DNA of 13,446 nucleotides from CAZLGO01 sp964559295. Lineage in GTDB: Archaea > Methanobacteriota > Methanobacteria > Methanobacteriales > Methanobacteriaceae. Numbering within the stretch: the stretch's first letter is position 1; each line of letters begins with the position of its first letter. The stretch lies in assembly GCA_964559295.1 (NCBI GenBank), contig CAZLGO010000050.1, positions 1-13,446 on the forward strand, read 5' to 3'. A program made the position numbers and the translations under genes. Shown here piece by piece: positions 6,014-11,724 of the stretch. The notes under the pieces were generated by a model that worked only from the letters and a program-made list of their open reading frames with translations, did not search any database and had not been told where the DNA came from.

Positions 6014-6029
6014 TTTAGGAAGTGTTTGA

Positions 6030-6482
6030 ATGAGAAAAGGCGAATATAGTATCAACACAGAGTATTTTACTGTGTTTGTGCAAAAAAAAGGCAGAAGAAT
6101 TGTGATCGAGCTAAATGAAGGAGTTTCAGCTTCAAGACACAACATGATGCTTCTTCGATACGTAAAACAAATATATAAAAAAGGTGTAGATAGAATCAAT
6201 GCAGACCATATCACATTGCCCTTTCTCGACAGGTCGATATCAGTCTGGAGAGGCAAACGCAAAGTGGATGTGGTATATTTCAAAAATGGGATCAAATACG
6301 ATTGTGAAATCAAAACAGAAAGAGAAGTTGGTAGTGATCGTACGTACAAACAACTCGCAGAACTTGCGAAGAACTGCGAAAATCTGACACTTGTTGTACC
6401 TCAAACTGCTGTTGAAAACGCAAAAAAGAATTTGCATATCTTCAAACTCGATTCTGCTATCAAAATCGAGGCGTTTGAATAA
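6030..6482 (+). CDS. PD-(D/E)XK-type nuclease
   Basis: 150-residue protein with the signature of the PD-(D/E)XK nuclease fold, used by Holliday-junction resolvases and restriction-like enzymes. Residues 78-95 read KVDVVYFKNGIKYDCEIK, giving catalytic Asp80, Glu93 and Lys95 on paired strands. The helix after it carries YKQLAELAKNC, with Gln108 in a position often conserved in the fold, then strand LTLVVP. Glu29 on an N-terminal strand could be the extra metal ligand. The size suits a viral Hjc-like resolvase or recombination nuclease; which one cannot be told by eye. The start is fixed by AGGAAG about ten bases upstream, since the ancestral start was duplicated at 5887. It may pair with the putative annealing protein at 10381-11163. 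Confidence 0.6.
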   Translation: MRKGEYSINTEYFTVFVQKKGRRIVIELNEGVSASRHNMMLLRYVKQIYKKGVDRINADHITLPFLDRSISVWRGKRKVDVVYFKNGIKYDCEIKTEREVGSDRTYKQLAELAKNCENLTLVVPQTAVENAKKNLHIFKLDSAIKIEAFE

Positions 6483-6496
6483 AAAAGGAGAAGAAA

Positions 6497-6661
6497 ATGG
6501 ATCCTGCGGTAAAACCAACGTTGTCCGCAGTAGCGACAATGTTTATCATGTTAGGATATGGCTATTTTCAGAATAGAGACCTCTTTGGTCTCATTTGCCT
6601 TATTGCCGGGATAGCTATTTATATCCTAAAGGCATACTTATATCATATCAATCAGGAGTGA
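6497..6661 (+). CDS. Small two-helix membrane protein
   Basis: 54-residue protein beginning MDPAVKPTLSAVATMF. Two hydrophobic helices, about residues 8-22 (SAVATMFIMLGYGY) and 30-46 (FGLICLIAGIAIYIL), are joined by the polar turn FQNRDL, where a short GAGACC/GGTCTC stem falls. AAGGAG lies seven bases before the ATG. Such peptides in archaeal viruses are often minor envelope proteins or holin-like pore formers; neither can be assigned here. It lies between the nuclease and the Cys/His protein with the next start only four bases after its stop. Confidence 0.65.
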   Translation: MDPAVKPTLSAVATMFIMLGYGYFQNRDLFGLICLIAGIAIYILKAYLYHINQE

Positions 6662-6664
6662 TTG
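6649..6664 (+). promoter_or_regulatory. Ribosome site in a hairpin loop
   Basis: CAATCA (6649-6654) pairs perfectly with TGATTG (6659-6664), leaving GGAG as the four-base loop, one base before the ATG at 6666. The hairpin also includes the stop codon of the upstream gene. A Shine-Dalgarno displayed in a loop could gate translation of the 6666 gene or couple it to its neighbour. Confidence 0.4.
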
Positions 6665-6665
6665 G

Positions 6666-7076
6666 ATGGATAAGAAGCAAGAAATAATGATACGTGAAAA
6701 AATAGTTGAACTAATCGACGCTTTCGTAAATAAAGAAATAGGAGAACAGCTTGACAAAAACAAATTGGCAAGAACGATTGAACAGAGAATAACAGCCATC
6801 CCTGCCGATCATTTCCTTACAAGGGCAATGATCAGAAGGGCAAAATGGGAAGCACGTAATCTTGATTGCAATTACAGATGTTTTATTTGTCACAGAGAAC
6901 ATGATAAAAAAGAAGATTTTGTCAAAGACCTTGAGAATCACGTTCTTGATTTTTACGCCGGAATTCCGATGGAAGTTGCTTCAGACTTCCTAAAAAGGCT
7001 CAAATCAAGAATTCCTGAAGAGCAACACGCTAAAATCATTGATAGGATGTATAGAGAAGTGAAAAACGAAAAATAA
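6666..7076 (+). CDS. Cys/His-rich helical protein
   Basis: 136-residue, largely helical, charged protein of unknown function. The centre has C68-x3-C72-x2-C75-H76-x2-H79 followed by H92, a likely zinc-binding cluster. The N-terminal 40 residues (EIMIREKIVELIDAFVNKEI) and C-terminal 40 are helical, and the tail is lysine-rich. The metal cluster and basic ends suit nucleic-acid binding, but no family is recognised. It is the last gene of the plus-strand block, and its stop faces the stop of the minus-strand 7084 gene with only seven bases between them. Confidence 0.6.
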   Translation: MDKKQEIMIREKIVELIDAFVNKEIGEQLDKNKLARTIEQRITAIPADHFLTRAMIRRAKWEARNLDCNYRCFICHREHDKKEDFVKDLENHVLDFYAGIPMEVASDFLKRLKSRIPEEQHAKIIDRMYREVKNEK

Positions 7077-7083
7077 AAACAAA

Positions 7084-7398
7084 TCAAATAATTTTTGCTT
7101 CTCTCATTTTTCTAAAAAATTTCTCAAATTCTTCTCGAAGTTCGCCAGGCTCTTTTTCCAATTCTAAAGCTGCTTCATGTAATGTTTCCGCACTCACATA
7201 TCCGTCTCTGATTTTCTCTTTTGCAAATTTGTTGAAAATATCTTCCTTTTTCATGACATATCTTTTCGTCACAAGAGTTTCAAGCAGTTCATCTTCTTTT
7301 GTAGCATACACTTGTCTATGTATGTCTTCAACAAGCTTCATCATTTCATCTAAAAGAAGATACACATCCATTATCAAATCCAACTCTTTTTCTCCCAT
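7084..7398 (-). CDS. Small acidic helical protein
   Basis: 104-residue protein rich in Glu, Lys and Leu, predicted all-helical with coiled-coil tendency (LDLIMDVYLLLDEMMKLVED; ELEKEPGELREEFEKFF). No hydrophobic segment and no recognised family. The open frame can begin at a TTG at 7431 inside the preceding gene, but no ribosome site precedes it; ATG 7398 is preferred, though its ribosome site is also weak. It is the last gene of the 7084-9724 block and could be a scaffold or chaperone-like factor for the structural proteins before it, which is speculation. Confidence 0.55.
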   Translation of the reverse strand: MGEKELDLIMDVYLLLDEMMKLVEDIHRQVYATKEDELLETLVTKRYVMKKEDIFNKFAKEKIRDGYVSAETLHEAALELEKEPGELREEFEKFFRKMREAKII

Positions 7399-7420
7399 TT
7401 TTTCACTTTTTCCAGATAAT

Positions 7421-8023
7421 TTAACCTTCAACCCACTTATACAACCAGAATGTGCCTGAAAAGCTCCCGTTTGTCACTCGTATCTCTAATGACGTGATAT
7501 TATCTGTTGTATTAGTCCACCAGGCAACGCAGTCCCTTCTCCCTAATCTTGTATCTGATCTAAAATCTATTTCCATTCCTGTGCAGTAACGCTTCCGTGT
7601 CCGAGCTGCATTTCTTTCTGCGTAGAATATTGACCTTCCCCTAACAAAATCATTTGTTTCTTCCGTCGTGATTCCAATCCCCATCACAGCCACTTGCCAA
7701 TCTATGTACGATCCATGTGCCCATGTTGCAAAAATATGATGCACCCACTTATAATTATTACCAGAATCGCCGTTTGGTCTTATATGCAACACTCCTGCAT
7801 TACTTCCTCGAACGCAATCTAATTCAAATTCAATGAGATATTTTTTATCAGAATCTCCATCTAAGCCCGTAAATGTTGTCGTTACCGTCCCAGAAGGCAC
7901 AGTCCTTTTTTCAATTAATTTCCAAAATCCGACCATAGATACGTCGTGTTCCTCATTCCAAGCCGTACATGGTAGGGGTGTATCTGTATACTTCGTATGA
8001 TGCACTATTCTCATATTCTCCAT
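7421..8023 (-). CDS. Beta-rich putative surface/receptor-binding protein
   Basis: 200-residue, beta-rich protein. The C-terminal part (TDNITSLEIRVTNGSFSGTFWLYKW) has the alternating pattern ending in a G-T-x-x-LY strand common to beta-sandwich domains of viral tail and surface proteins. The middle (FELDCVRGSNAGVLHIRPNGD) also looks like sandwich strands. A capsid-decoration or receptor-binding role is likely. ATG 8023 gives a 13-base overlap with the upstream gene; an internal ATG at 8014 would give the ATGA overlap used elsewhere here and a 197-residue product, with GGAG just ahead. Either is possible. Lying directly after a paralogue of the 3310 structural protein supports a virion role. 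Confidence 0.6.
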   Translation of the reverse strand: MENMRIVHHTKYTDTPLPCTAWNEEHDVSMVGFWKLIEKRTVPSGTVTTTFTGLDGDSDKKYLIEFELDCVRGSNAGVLHIRPNGDSGNNYKWVHHIFATWAHGSYIDWQVAVMGIGITTEETNDFVRGRSIFYAERNAARTRKRYCTGMEIDFRSDTRLGRRDCVAWWTNTTDNITSLEIRVTNGSFSGTFWLYKWVEG

Positions 8024-8613
8024 CTCTCAAAACAGTTTTCTTGAAAACAACCTTCCTCAAAGCAGCTTACCCATTTTATCCACTCTGCGGGCTCAAAAAT
8101 ATGCATTATGCCCGCTAAGGTTGTTACTTCTACTTTCCTGCTTTTTTTCTTTGCAAACTGCTCAAAAGTCTTCTGAAAACGCAACTCATCAATATCTGAA
8201 AGACCATTAGCCTCAAAAACAACATTTCCATCCACATCTTTCTCTGTTACCTTTTTTATGCCTTGATGAGTAATTCTATATTTTTTTGCCTCTTTGTCCA
8301 AAATTTCAAAACGGGGAACCTGCATTGCAAAAACCTTCACCCAGTTGACCCACGTCCCTGGAACGCCCGGAATATAGCCGCCAACATGTTCCTTGTAATA
8401 TTTTTTCAGCTTTTCCTTCTGTTCATAACTTAAAGACTTCCAGAACTCTACCCCCTTCCTAAACCGCTCCATTTGCGCAACCTGCCATGGAGTGCTCTCA
8501 TACTCCCTTTTAAAACCTTCCCTTCTTATTTGCTGTCCATATTTCTTTTGAAATATCTTCTCTGCCTGTTTCCCTTTATATTCATCACCGAAAATGTTTC
8601 TGACCTTTACCAT
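8011..8613 (-). CDS. Paralogue of the 3310 structural protein
   Basis: 200-residue protein starting MVKVRNIFGDEYKGKQ, almost identical at the start to the 3310 product (MVKVKNVFGDELSG). The shared module continues with STPWQVAQMERFRKGVEFWK (matching TPAQQEVRGNF) and an aromatic helix SYEQKEKLKKYYKEH; the SGYNLF element is replaced by GTWVNWVKVFAMQV. The C-terminal half is unrelated, lysine-rich, with three cysteines near the end (SCFEEGCFQENCF). It is probably a minor virion protein using the same assembly contact as the plus-strand paralogues. AGGTGA lies about 11 bases before the ATG. Confidence 0.65.
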   Translation of the reverse strand: MVKVRNIFGDEYKGKQAEKIFQKKYGQQIRREGFKREYESTPWQVAQMERFRKGVEFWKSLSYEQKEKLKKYYKEHVGGYIPGVPGTWVNWVKVFAMQVPRFEILDKEAKKYRITHQGIKKVTEKDVDGNVVFEANGLSDIDELRFQKTFEQFAKKKSRKVEVTTLAGIMHIFEPAEWIKWVSCFEEGCFQENCFERWRI

Positions 8614-8627
8614 AGCAGCTTTTTCAC

Positions 8628-9296
8628 CTAAGAAGATTTAAGCATGAGTTTTTCAATGATATGCAGAGAGTTTCCCCATGTGACGTTCCTAATTGCCTGC
8701 TCAATCGCCTCAAAACTAAAATCAACGATTCCTTTTGACGGGTCTGCTACTCTAACTCTCTTTAATTGCGTGTTTACTCCAACGAGGTAAATATAGTGTC
8801 CGTATGCATTTTTCCAGATACGTCTGCCGTTCACATCAAATTCCAGACCAGGCAGGGTTACAACATGAATAATGATTTCTTTGCCTTCCTTTATCAGATT
8901 TGCAACACCATTCCAGGACATATTTGCCTTTGCAACATTGCTGTACTTCAATACCATATTGCAATGTTCTCCTGCCTTTTCAACAGCCTTTCTGAGACCT
9001 TCATACGTTGTTCCACTTGTAGTTGTTCCTGCCCATTTCATGAGCTGTGATTCATCCACGTTGCAGCCCAAAGCAGAAAGGGCCATTTGTAGCGACGATG
9101 GACCGCATGTGTATCCCGTATCTTGCATGTCTCTCAAAAAGAAGCCTGTTAAAACCCATCCGTCCGTATTCTCCTTTTTAGCTTTTATTTCAACATAAAG
9201 CGGCGGTCTATTGTATTTTTCTTTGAATTCATAGTATCTCTTCAACATATCCTCAAATTCATTTATACAAACTTTTCCTTCTTTCAAACAATCCAT
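8628..9296 (-). CDS. C39-like cysteine peptidase with wall-binding motif
   Basis: 222-residue predicted papain-like peptidase. Residues 56-77 (DMQDTGYTCGPSSLQMAL...) are the hallmark of the C39-like family, with Cys64 as nucleophile and Gln58 as oxyanion-hole candidate. His167 (YGHYIYLVGVN) and Asp185 (RVADPSKG) complete the triad. The T-x-SGTTYEGL segment at 92-101 is also typical. Residues 12-37 (NEFEDMLKRYYEFKEKYNRP, then PLYVEI) resemble a pseudomurein-binding repeat. A wall-cleaving enzyme for entry or egress fits both parts; a virion maturation protease is the alternative. It lacks a signal peptide. AGGAGGAAGGAG precedes the ATG. It sits between the 9356 gene and structural genes. Confidence 0.7.
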   Translation of the reverse strand: MDCLKEGKVCINEFEDMLKRYYEFKEKYNRPPLYVEIKAKKENTDGWVLTGFFLRDMQDTGYTCGPSSLQMALSALGCNVDESQLMKWAGTTTSGTTYEGLRKAVEKAGEHCNMVLKYSNVAKANMSWNGVANLIKEGKEIIIHVVTLPGLEFDVNGRRIWKNAYGHYIYLVGVNTQLKRVRVADPSKGIVDFSFEAIEQAIRNVTWGNSLHIIEKLMLKSS

Positions 9297-9318
9297 TCTC
9301 CTTCCTCCTCTGCCCTGA

Positions 9319-9358
9319 TAGAAGGTGAATATGAGTTGCCAAGACCAAAGACCTTCTA
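9319..9358. repeat. Intergenic hairpin spanning a stop codon
   Basis: TAGAAGGT (9319-9326) pairs perfectly with ACCTTCTA (9351-9358), loop 24 bases. The right arm contains the stop codon of the 9356 gene, and the strong ribosome site of the peptidase gene follows the left arm. It may set relative expression of the two genes or mark an RNA processing point. Confidence 0.5.
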
Positions 9359-9724
9359 CCAGTGAGCCTTACCGCCATTTAGGCGGTAAAGGTTTCTCAA
9401 TCTGCTCTCAGATGAAGGAGGTGATGAATCAACAAGATGAAATACATCATCAGCTTTTTCATGATAAAACATGAAAATATGCCTTTCTTGCAAATCTGCA
9501 AGCTCCTCCGGGTTTTCACCCTCAAAAGTGCTGCGCACTTCTGAGCGTGCAAAAAAATAATCATTATCAACCTTTTCCAAAATCACCCTTACATGCTCGT
9601 TAAAATCAAGCTTTATCCAAGGCTGGTGACATCTTTTTGCCTGTGACCACCAATCTGTCAATTTATCCTTAATCCACTCCGCTGTAGCGTGAACAATTTC
9701 TTCAATTTTTTTGAAAAATCCCAT
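9356..9724 (-). CDS. Unknown protein, first gene of late minus block
   Basis: 122-residue protein, not recognised. The N-terminus is an amphipathic, Trp-rich helix (MGFFKKIEEIVHATAEWIKD, then KLTDWWSQ) that could lie on a membrane surface. The middle has short strands (WIKLDFNEHVRVILEKVDND), and the tail is Ser/Pro/Arg-rich. A TATA box lies 23 bases upstream of the ATG with no ribosome site between, so the message is probably leaderless, a common archaeal arrangement. Two perfect 8-bp hairpins lie inside the gene (9369-9389 and 9456-9477). It precedes the peptidase by 59 bases and may assist wall or membrane disruption, but that is inferred from position only. Confidence 0.6.
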   Translation of the reverse strand: MGFFKKIEEIVHATAEWIKDKLTDWWSQAKRCHQPWIKLDFNEHVRVILEKVDNDYFFARSEVRSTFEGENPEELADLQERHIFMFYHEKADDVFHLVDSSPPSSESRLRNLYRLNGGKAHW

Positions 9725-9746
9725 ATTCTAATATTTAAAAAAACAA

Positions 9747-9756
9747 GTATAAAAAA
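9747..9756 (-). promoter_or_regulatory. TATA box for 9724 operon
   Basis: TTTTTTATAC on the minus strand is centred about 27 bases before the ATG at 9724, the distance expected between an archaeal TATA box and its start site. Transcription should therefore begin at or next to the ATG, giving a leaderless message. Confidence 0.6.
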
Positions 9757-9776
9757 TTTTTGCACAAAAATGGATC

Positions 9777-9788
9777 AAAAAAAAAAAA
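9777..9788 (-). terminator. T12 terminator of the 9797-12186 operon
   Basis: Twelve A residues on the plus strand give a T12 run on the minus strand nine bases after the stop at 9797. Archaeal termination occurs at such runs without needing a hairpin. It separates this operon from the 9724 promoter that follows within 25 bases. Confidence 0.65.
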
Positions 9789-9796
9789 TAATTTGA

Positions 9797-9973
9797 TTAT
9801 GTAATGATTCTTATGCACAATTTTTCTTTGAAAATTTGAAGAATCGTGTCAATTAGTCCATCTACGTCTACTCCTGCCTCGCTTTCCACGCTGTCTTCAA
9901 TAGCTCTCCTCATTTCTGAAATCATGTCATCATATTCTGTTGATGACATGAAAACTAACGTTTTTTCCACCAT
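9797..9973 (-). CDS. Small acidic protein
   Basis: 58-residue protein of unknown function: MVEKTLVFMSSTEYDDMISE, an acidic helix (EDSVESEAGVDVDGLID) and an apolar end. The frame extends to a GTG at 9985, but that codon lies inside the ribosome site AAGGAGGTGA, so ATG 9973 is the real start (eight-base spacing). Its start overlaps no coding sequence but follows the SWIM gene's stop by one base. It is the last gene of the operon, before a T12 run. It may be a partner of the SWIM protein; no domain is recognised. Confidence 0.55.
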   Translation of the reverse strand: MVEKTLVFMSSTEYDDMISEMRRAIEDSVESEAGVDVDGLIDTILQIFKEKLCIRIIT

Positions 9974-9974
9974 T

Positions 9975-10235
9975 TTACAACTCACCTCCTTCTAAACCTT
10001 TTTTCATTAAAAAATAAAAGAGGATGTACATATGCTTGCATATGCGACATCTGTAGATGTTATCTCTGCATCCGCAGTACCACTCACAGTTATCATCGAT
10101 TTCAAGGGGGTACCAATTTCCTCCTTCTCCCTTGACTTCGTAGTGGTACCTGTCGATTTTTTTGATTCTCTCGTCGTTGTACATATTCACCGCCCTTTTG
10201 AGCCGTCTCAGCCTGTCGATCTTTATTTCGGACAT
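9975..10235 (-). CDS. SWIM zinc-finger protein
   Basis: 86-residue protein with a SWIM-type zinc finger: Cys54-x-Cys56-x9-Cys66-x-His68 within YCGCRDNIYRCRICKHMYIL. The preceding strand pattern (YHYEVKGEGGNWYPLEID) is typical of what lies before SWIM domains. These bind DNA or proteins in transposases, helicases and recombination factors, and stand-alone versions occur in archaeal mobile elements. The N-terminus is basic and helical. The frame can start at a GTG at 10244, but AAGGTG six bases before ATG 10235 favours the latter. The start overlaps the end of the 53-residue gene by 13 bases, indicating translational coupling. A DNA-binding or recombination accessory role is likely. Confidence 0.65.
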   Translation of the reverse strand: MSEIKIDRLRRLKRAVNMYNDERIKKIDRYHYEVKGEGGNWYPLEIDDNCEWYCGCRDNIYRCRICKHMYILFYFLMKKGLEGGEL

Positions 10236-10384
10236 CCTGGACACCTTAGAACAATTATATCTGCTTTTTCAAACTCAAAGGCTCTTCTGATTGTTCTGTA
10301 TAGCTCTCTATATCCTCTTATTTGATACTCTTGCCTTTTAATCTTTTTACCTTCCTTGTATAGCTCCAAATAAAAATTCCTCAT
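10223..10384 (-). CDS. Small basic protein with CxxC
   Basis: 53-residue protein: MRNFYLELYKEGKKIKRQEY, then a second basic/aromatic stretch (RGYRELYRTIRRAFEFEKAD), a strand IIVLRCPGCPK, and the stop. The terminal CPGC could bind metal or form a disulfide. Its ATG overlaps the stop of the 10381 gene as ATGA, with GAGGTAA upstream, and its end overlaps the SWIM start, so it is embedded in a coupled translation chain. It is not recognised; composition suggests nucleic-acid binding. Confidence 0.6.
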   Translation of the reverse strand: MRNFYLELYKEGKKIKRQEYQIRGYRELYRTIRRAFEFEKADIIVLRCPGCPK

Positions 10385-11163
10385 GCTTTTACCTCTCTTT
10401 TATTTTGTTTAAGCAAACGCATAGCTGCTTGAAACTGTTCATCCGTGATAAGATCTGCTTTTCGCATTCCTATCACGTCTTCTCTAAGACCAACTGTACT
10501 CACGCTATCTCCTGTTTTTTCTCTGTTTGCAGCGAGCATATCCACGATTTCCCTCGCAGTCCAAGAGGAATAATACTCTTGTCCTTTTTTTTGTGATTTT
10601 TCCAGAAATGCCTCTTCTTCGTTCTTTTCCTTTCTGAACTCTACTTCCATGGTGCTTTTCTGTGATGCAGGCATTTCCTCCGCTGGAGTTGCATTGTATC
10701 CAGCGAGGGTCATGATCCAGCCTAAAGGAAGGCGTAAAGCTTTCCCAACCGCTCTCGTTTGAGCCATCGATTTGATTGCAAACTCCTGCGGTTTGCCCTC
10801 CTCATCGTGCCATCTGTGATAGATTTTGCCTGATTTTGTTTTCAAGACTTCATCGCTTCTGCAAGTTGCTTCTGCGTGTGATAATTTACGCTCATCAGGC
10901 GTGTAAACATCACATGCAGCATCATATATGATTACATCCTTTTCTTTGTGTTTTCTGACTGAAATGATGATAGGACGAAGATTAAACATGTTCGCAAGTG
11001 TTGTCCATCCCTCTACTAACACGTACTTGTTTCCTCGCCCCGTTTTCACATAAAGTCCTTGTTTTTCGATGACGTCATGTAAGACGTCAGCTATTACTGT
11101 TGCTTGCTGAATTACCTCCTGAGGTTCTTTTGTTTCAAAAAGGACAGGGCGTGTTTCCTTCAT
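10381..11163 (-). CDS. Putative single-strand annealing protein
   Basis: 260-residue protein, cytoplasmic. The core (about 45-162) has YVLVEGWTTLANMFNLRPII, beta strands (IIYDAACDVYTPDERKLSHA), and the strongly patterned EFAIKSMAQTRAVGKALRLP, then LGWIMTLAGYNATPAEEMP. This SMAQTRA...AGYxATPAEEM pattern occurs in phage and archaeal virus proteins placed near Rad52/Sak-type annealing proteins; the link is from memory and moderate. The last 95 residues are a charged linker and a small helical domain, possibly for protein contact. AAGGTGATG overlaps the end of the upstream gene (ATGA). Annealing activity together with the 6030 nuclease would allow recombination-type replication in a virus without its own polymerase. 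Confidence 0.45.
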   Translation of the reverse strand: MKETRPVLFETKEPQEVIQQATVIADVLHDVIEKQGLYVKTGRGNKYVLVEGWTTLANMFNLRPIIISVRKHKEKDVIIYDAACDVYTPDERKLSHAEATCRSDEVLKTKSGKIYHRWHDEEGKPQEFAIKSMAQTRAVGKALRLPLGWIMTLAGYNATPAEEMPASQKSTMEVEFRKEKNEEEAFLEKSQKKGQEYYSSWTAREIVDMLAANREKTGDSVSTVGLREDVIGMRKADLITDEQFQAAMRLLKQNKREVKA

Positions 11164-11360
11164 TTCATCACCTTATTTTTTTTGTTTAGTGCCTCAGATG
11201 CTTTCAAAGCATCTCTAAGACGTTGCAGTCTGCTCTTTTTAAGAGCAATCATATTTAATACAACGTTTTTTGTAGAATGATGTGAACTCATTCTATAATC
11301 TTTTTTGAGAAGTTCAATTTCTTTTTTCACTTCTCTTATTTTCATTTTCAATGTATTCAT
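11160..11360 (-). CDS. Small basic coiled-coil protein
   Basis: 66-residue protein, almost entirely helical and lysine-rich (MNTLKMKIREVKKEIELLKK and LNMIALKKSRLQRLRDALKA), likely a coiled-coil dimer. No known family. GGAGG lies about nine bases before the ATG, and the stop overlaps the start of the annealing protein gene, so they are co-translated; it may be an accessory factor. Three perfect hairpins (11196-11214, 11231-11247, 11273-11295) lie within its 200 bases, an unusual density. Confidence 0.6.
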   Translation of the reverse strand: MNTLKMKIREVKKEIELLKKDYRMSSHHSTKNVVLNMIALKKSRLQRLRDALKASEALNKKNKVMK

Positions 11361-11402
11361 TCTTTCAATCCTCCTTTTCTTTTCTAAAAAGAAGAAGAAG
11401 GC

Positions 11403-11669
11403 CTATTGTACCCACTTCTTCTTCCAAAACCGCCGAGCGTCCTCGGCGGTATTTACAGCTACTCTAAACTTCTCTTCATGTTTTGCCTCAAATTCATCGG
11501 GCCCCAGCTCCTCAAGGAGCTGGTTAGCCCTGAGCCAATCAGCCCCGGCCAGGGCATCGTCGATTGCCCCGGCCAGGGCTGCATTCCGGCATTCCTGCCG
11601 GAACGCCCAGTTAACTATCCTTTTTCCAAGGAGCTCTGCGAGCTCCTCTTTTATTCTTATCTCTTCCAT
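11403..11669 (-). CDS. Ala/Glu-rich helical protein
   Basis: 88-residue protein, helical and alanine-rich (ECRNAALAGAIDDALAGADW), with the peptide ALAGA encoded twice by a 14-bp direct repeat (11542-11555 and 11566-11579). It ends RFWKKKWVQ. Its base composition is visibly more GC-rich than its neighbours. Four perfect hairpins lie in it (11429-11450, 11504-11523, 11584-11603, 11629-11647). GGGAGTGA precedes the ATG. Function unknown. The GC-rich composition is shared with the 11725-12186 gene, suggesting a common origin by transfer or a shared structural constraint. Confidence 0.6.
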   Translation of the reverse strand: MEEIRIKEELAELLGKRIVNWAFRQECRNAALAGAIDDALAGADWLRANQLLEELGPDEFEAKHEEKFRVAVNTAEDARRFWKKKWVQ

Positions 11670-11692
11670 TTTATCACTCCCTTCTTTTTTCC

Positions 11693-11717
11693 GCCTCGGA
11701 GCCTCAGCTCACGAGGC
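11693..11717. repeat. Intergenic composite hairpin
   Basis: GCCTCG (11693-11698) pairs with CGAGGC (11712-11717), and directly inside it GAGC (11699-11702) pairs with GCTC (11707-11710), leaving one bulged A and a four-base loop. It fills most of the 55-base gap between the 11725 and 11403 genes. The next hairpin (AGGCCCT/AGGGCCT, 11729-11744) contains the 3' end of the upstream gene. No T-run follows in the minus direction. Confidence 0.6.
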
Positions 11718-11724
11718 TTTAGAA

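Larger units (their letters stand above)
5887..6048 (+). repeat. 19-bp direct repeat flanking GC-rich insert
   Basis: ATGAGAAAAGG[A/C]GAATATA occurs at 5887-5905 and 6030-6048, one mismatch, offset 143 bp. Between the copies is the GC-rich repeat block. The arrangement resembles a target-site duplication around an insert, or a slipped-strand duplication that kept the downstream nuclease gene intact with its own AGGAAG ribosome site. Confidence 0.7.

Noticed and set aside
5861..6349. 162-codon minus-strand frame across the GC-rich repeat
   Set aside because: Antisense to the nuclease, which has clear catalytic motifs; the frame is open mainly because of the repeat.
7399..7431. TTG start for the 7084 gene
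   Set aside because: No ribosome site before it; the first ATG is at 7398.
9974..9985. GTG start for the 9797 gene
   Set aside because: The GTG lies inside the ribosome site AAGGAGGTGA; ATG 9973 has proper spacing.
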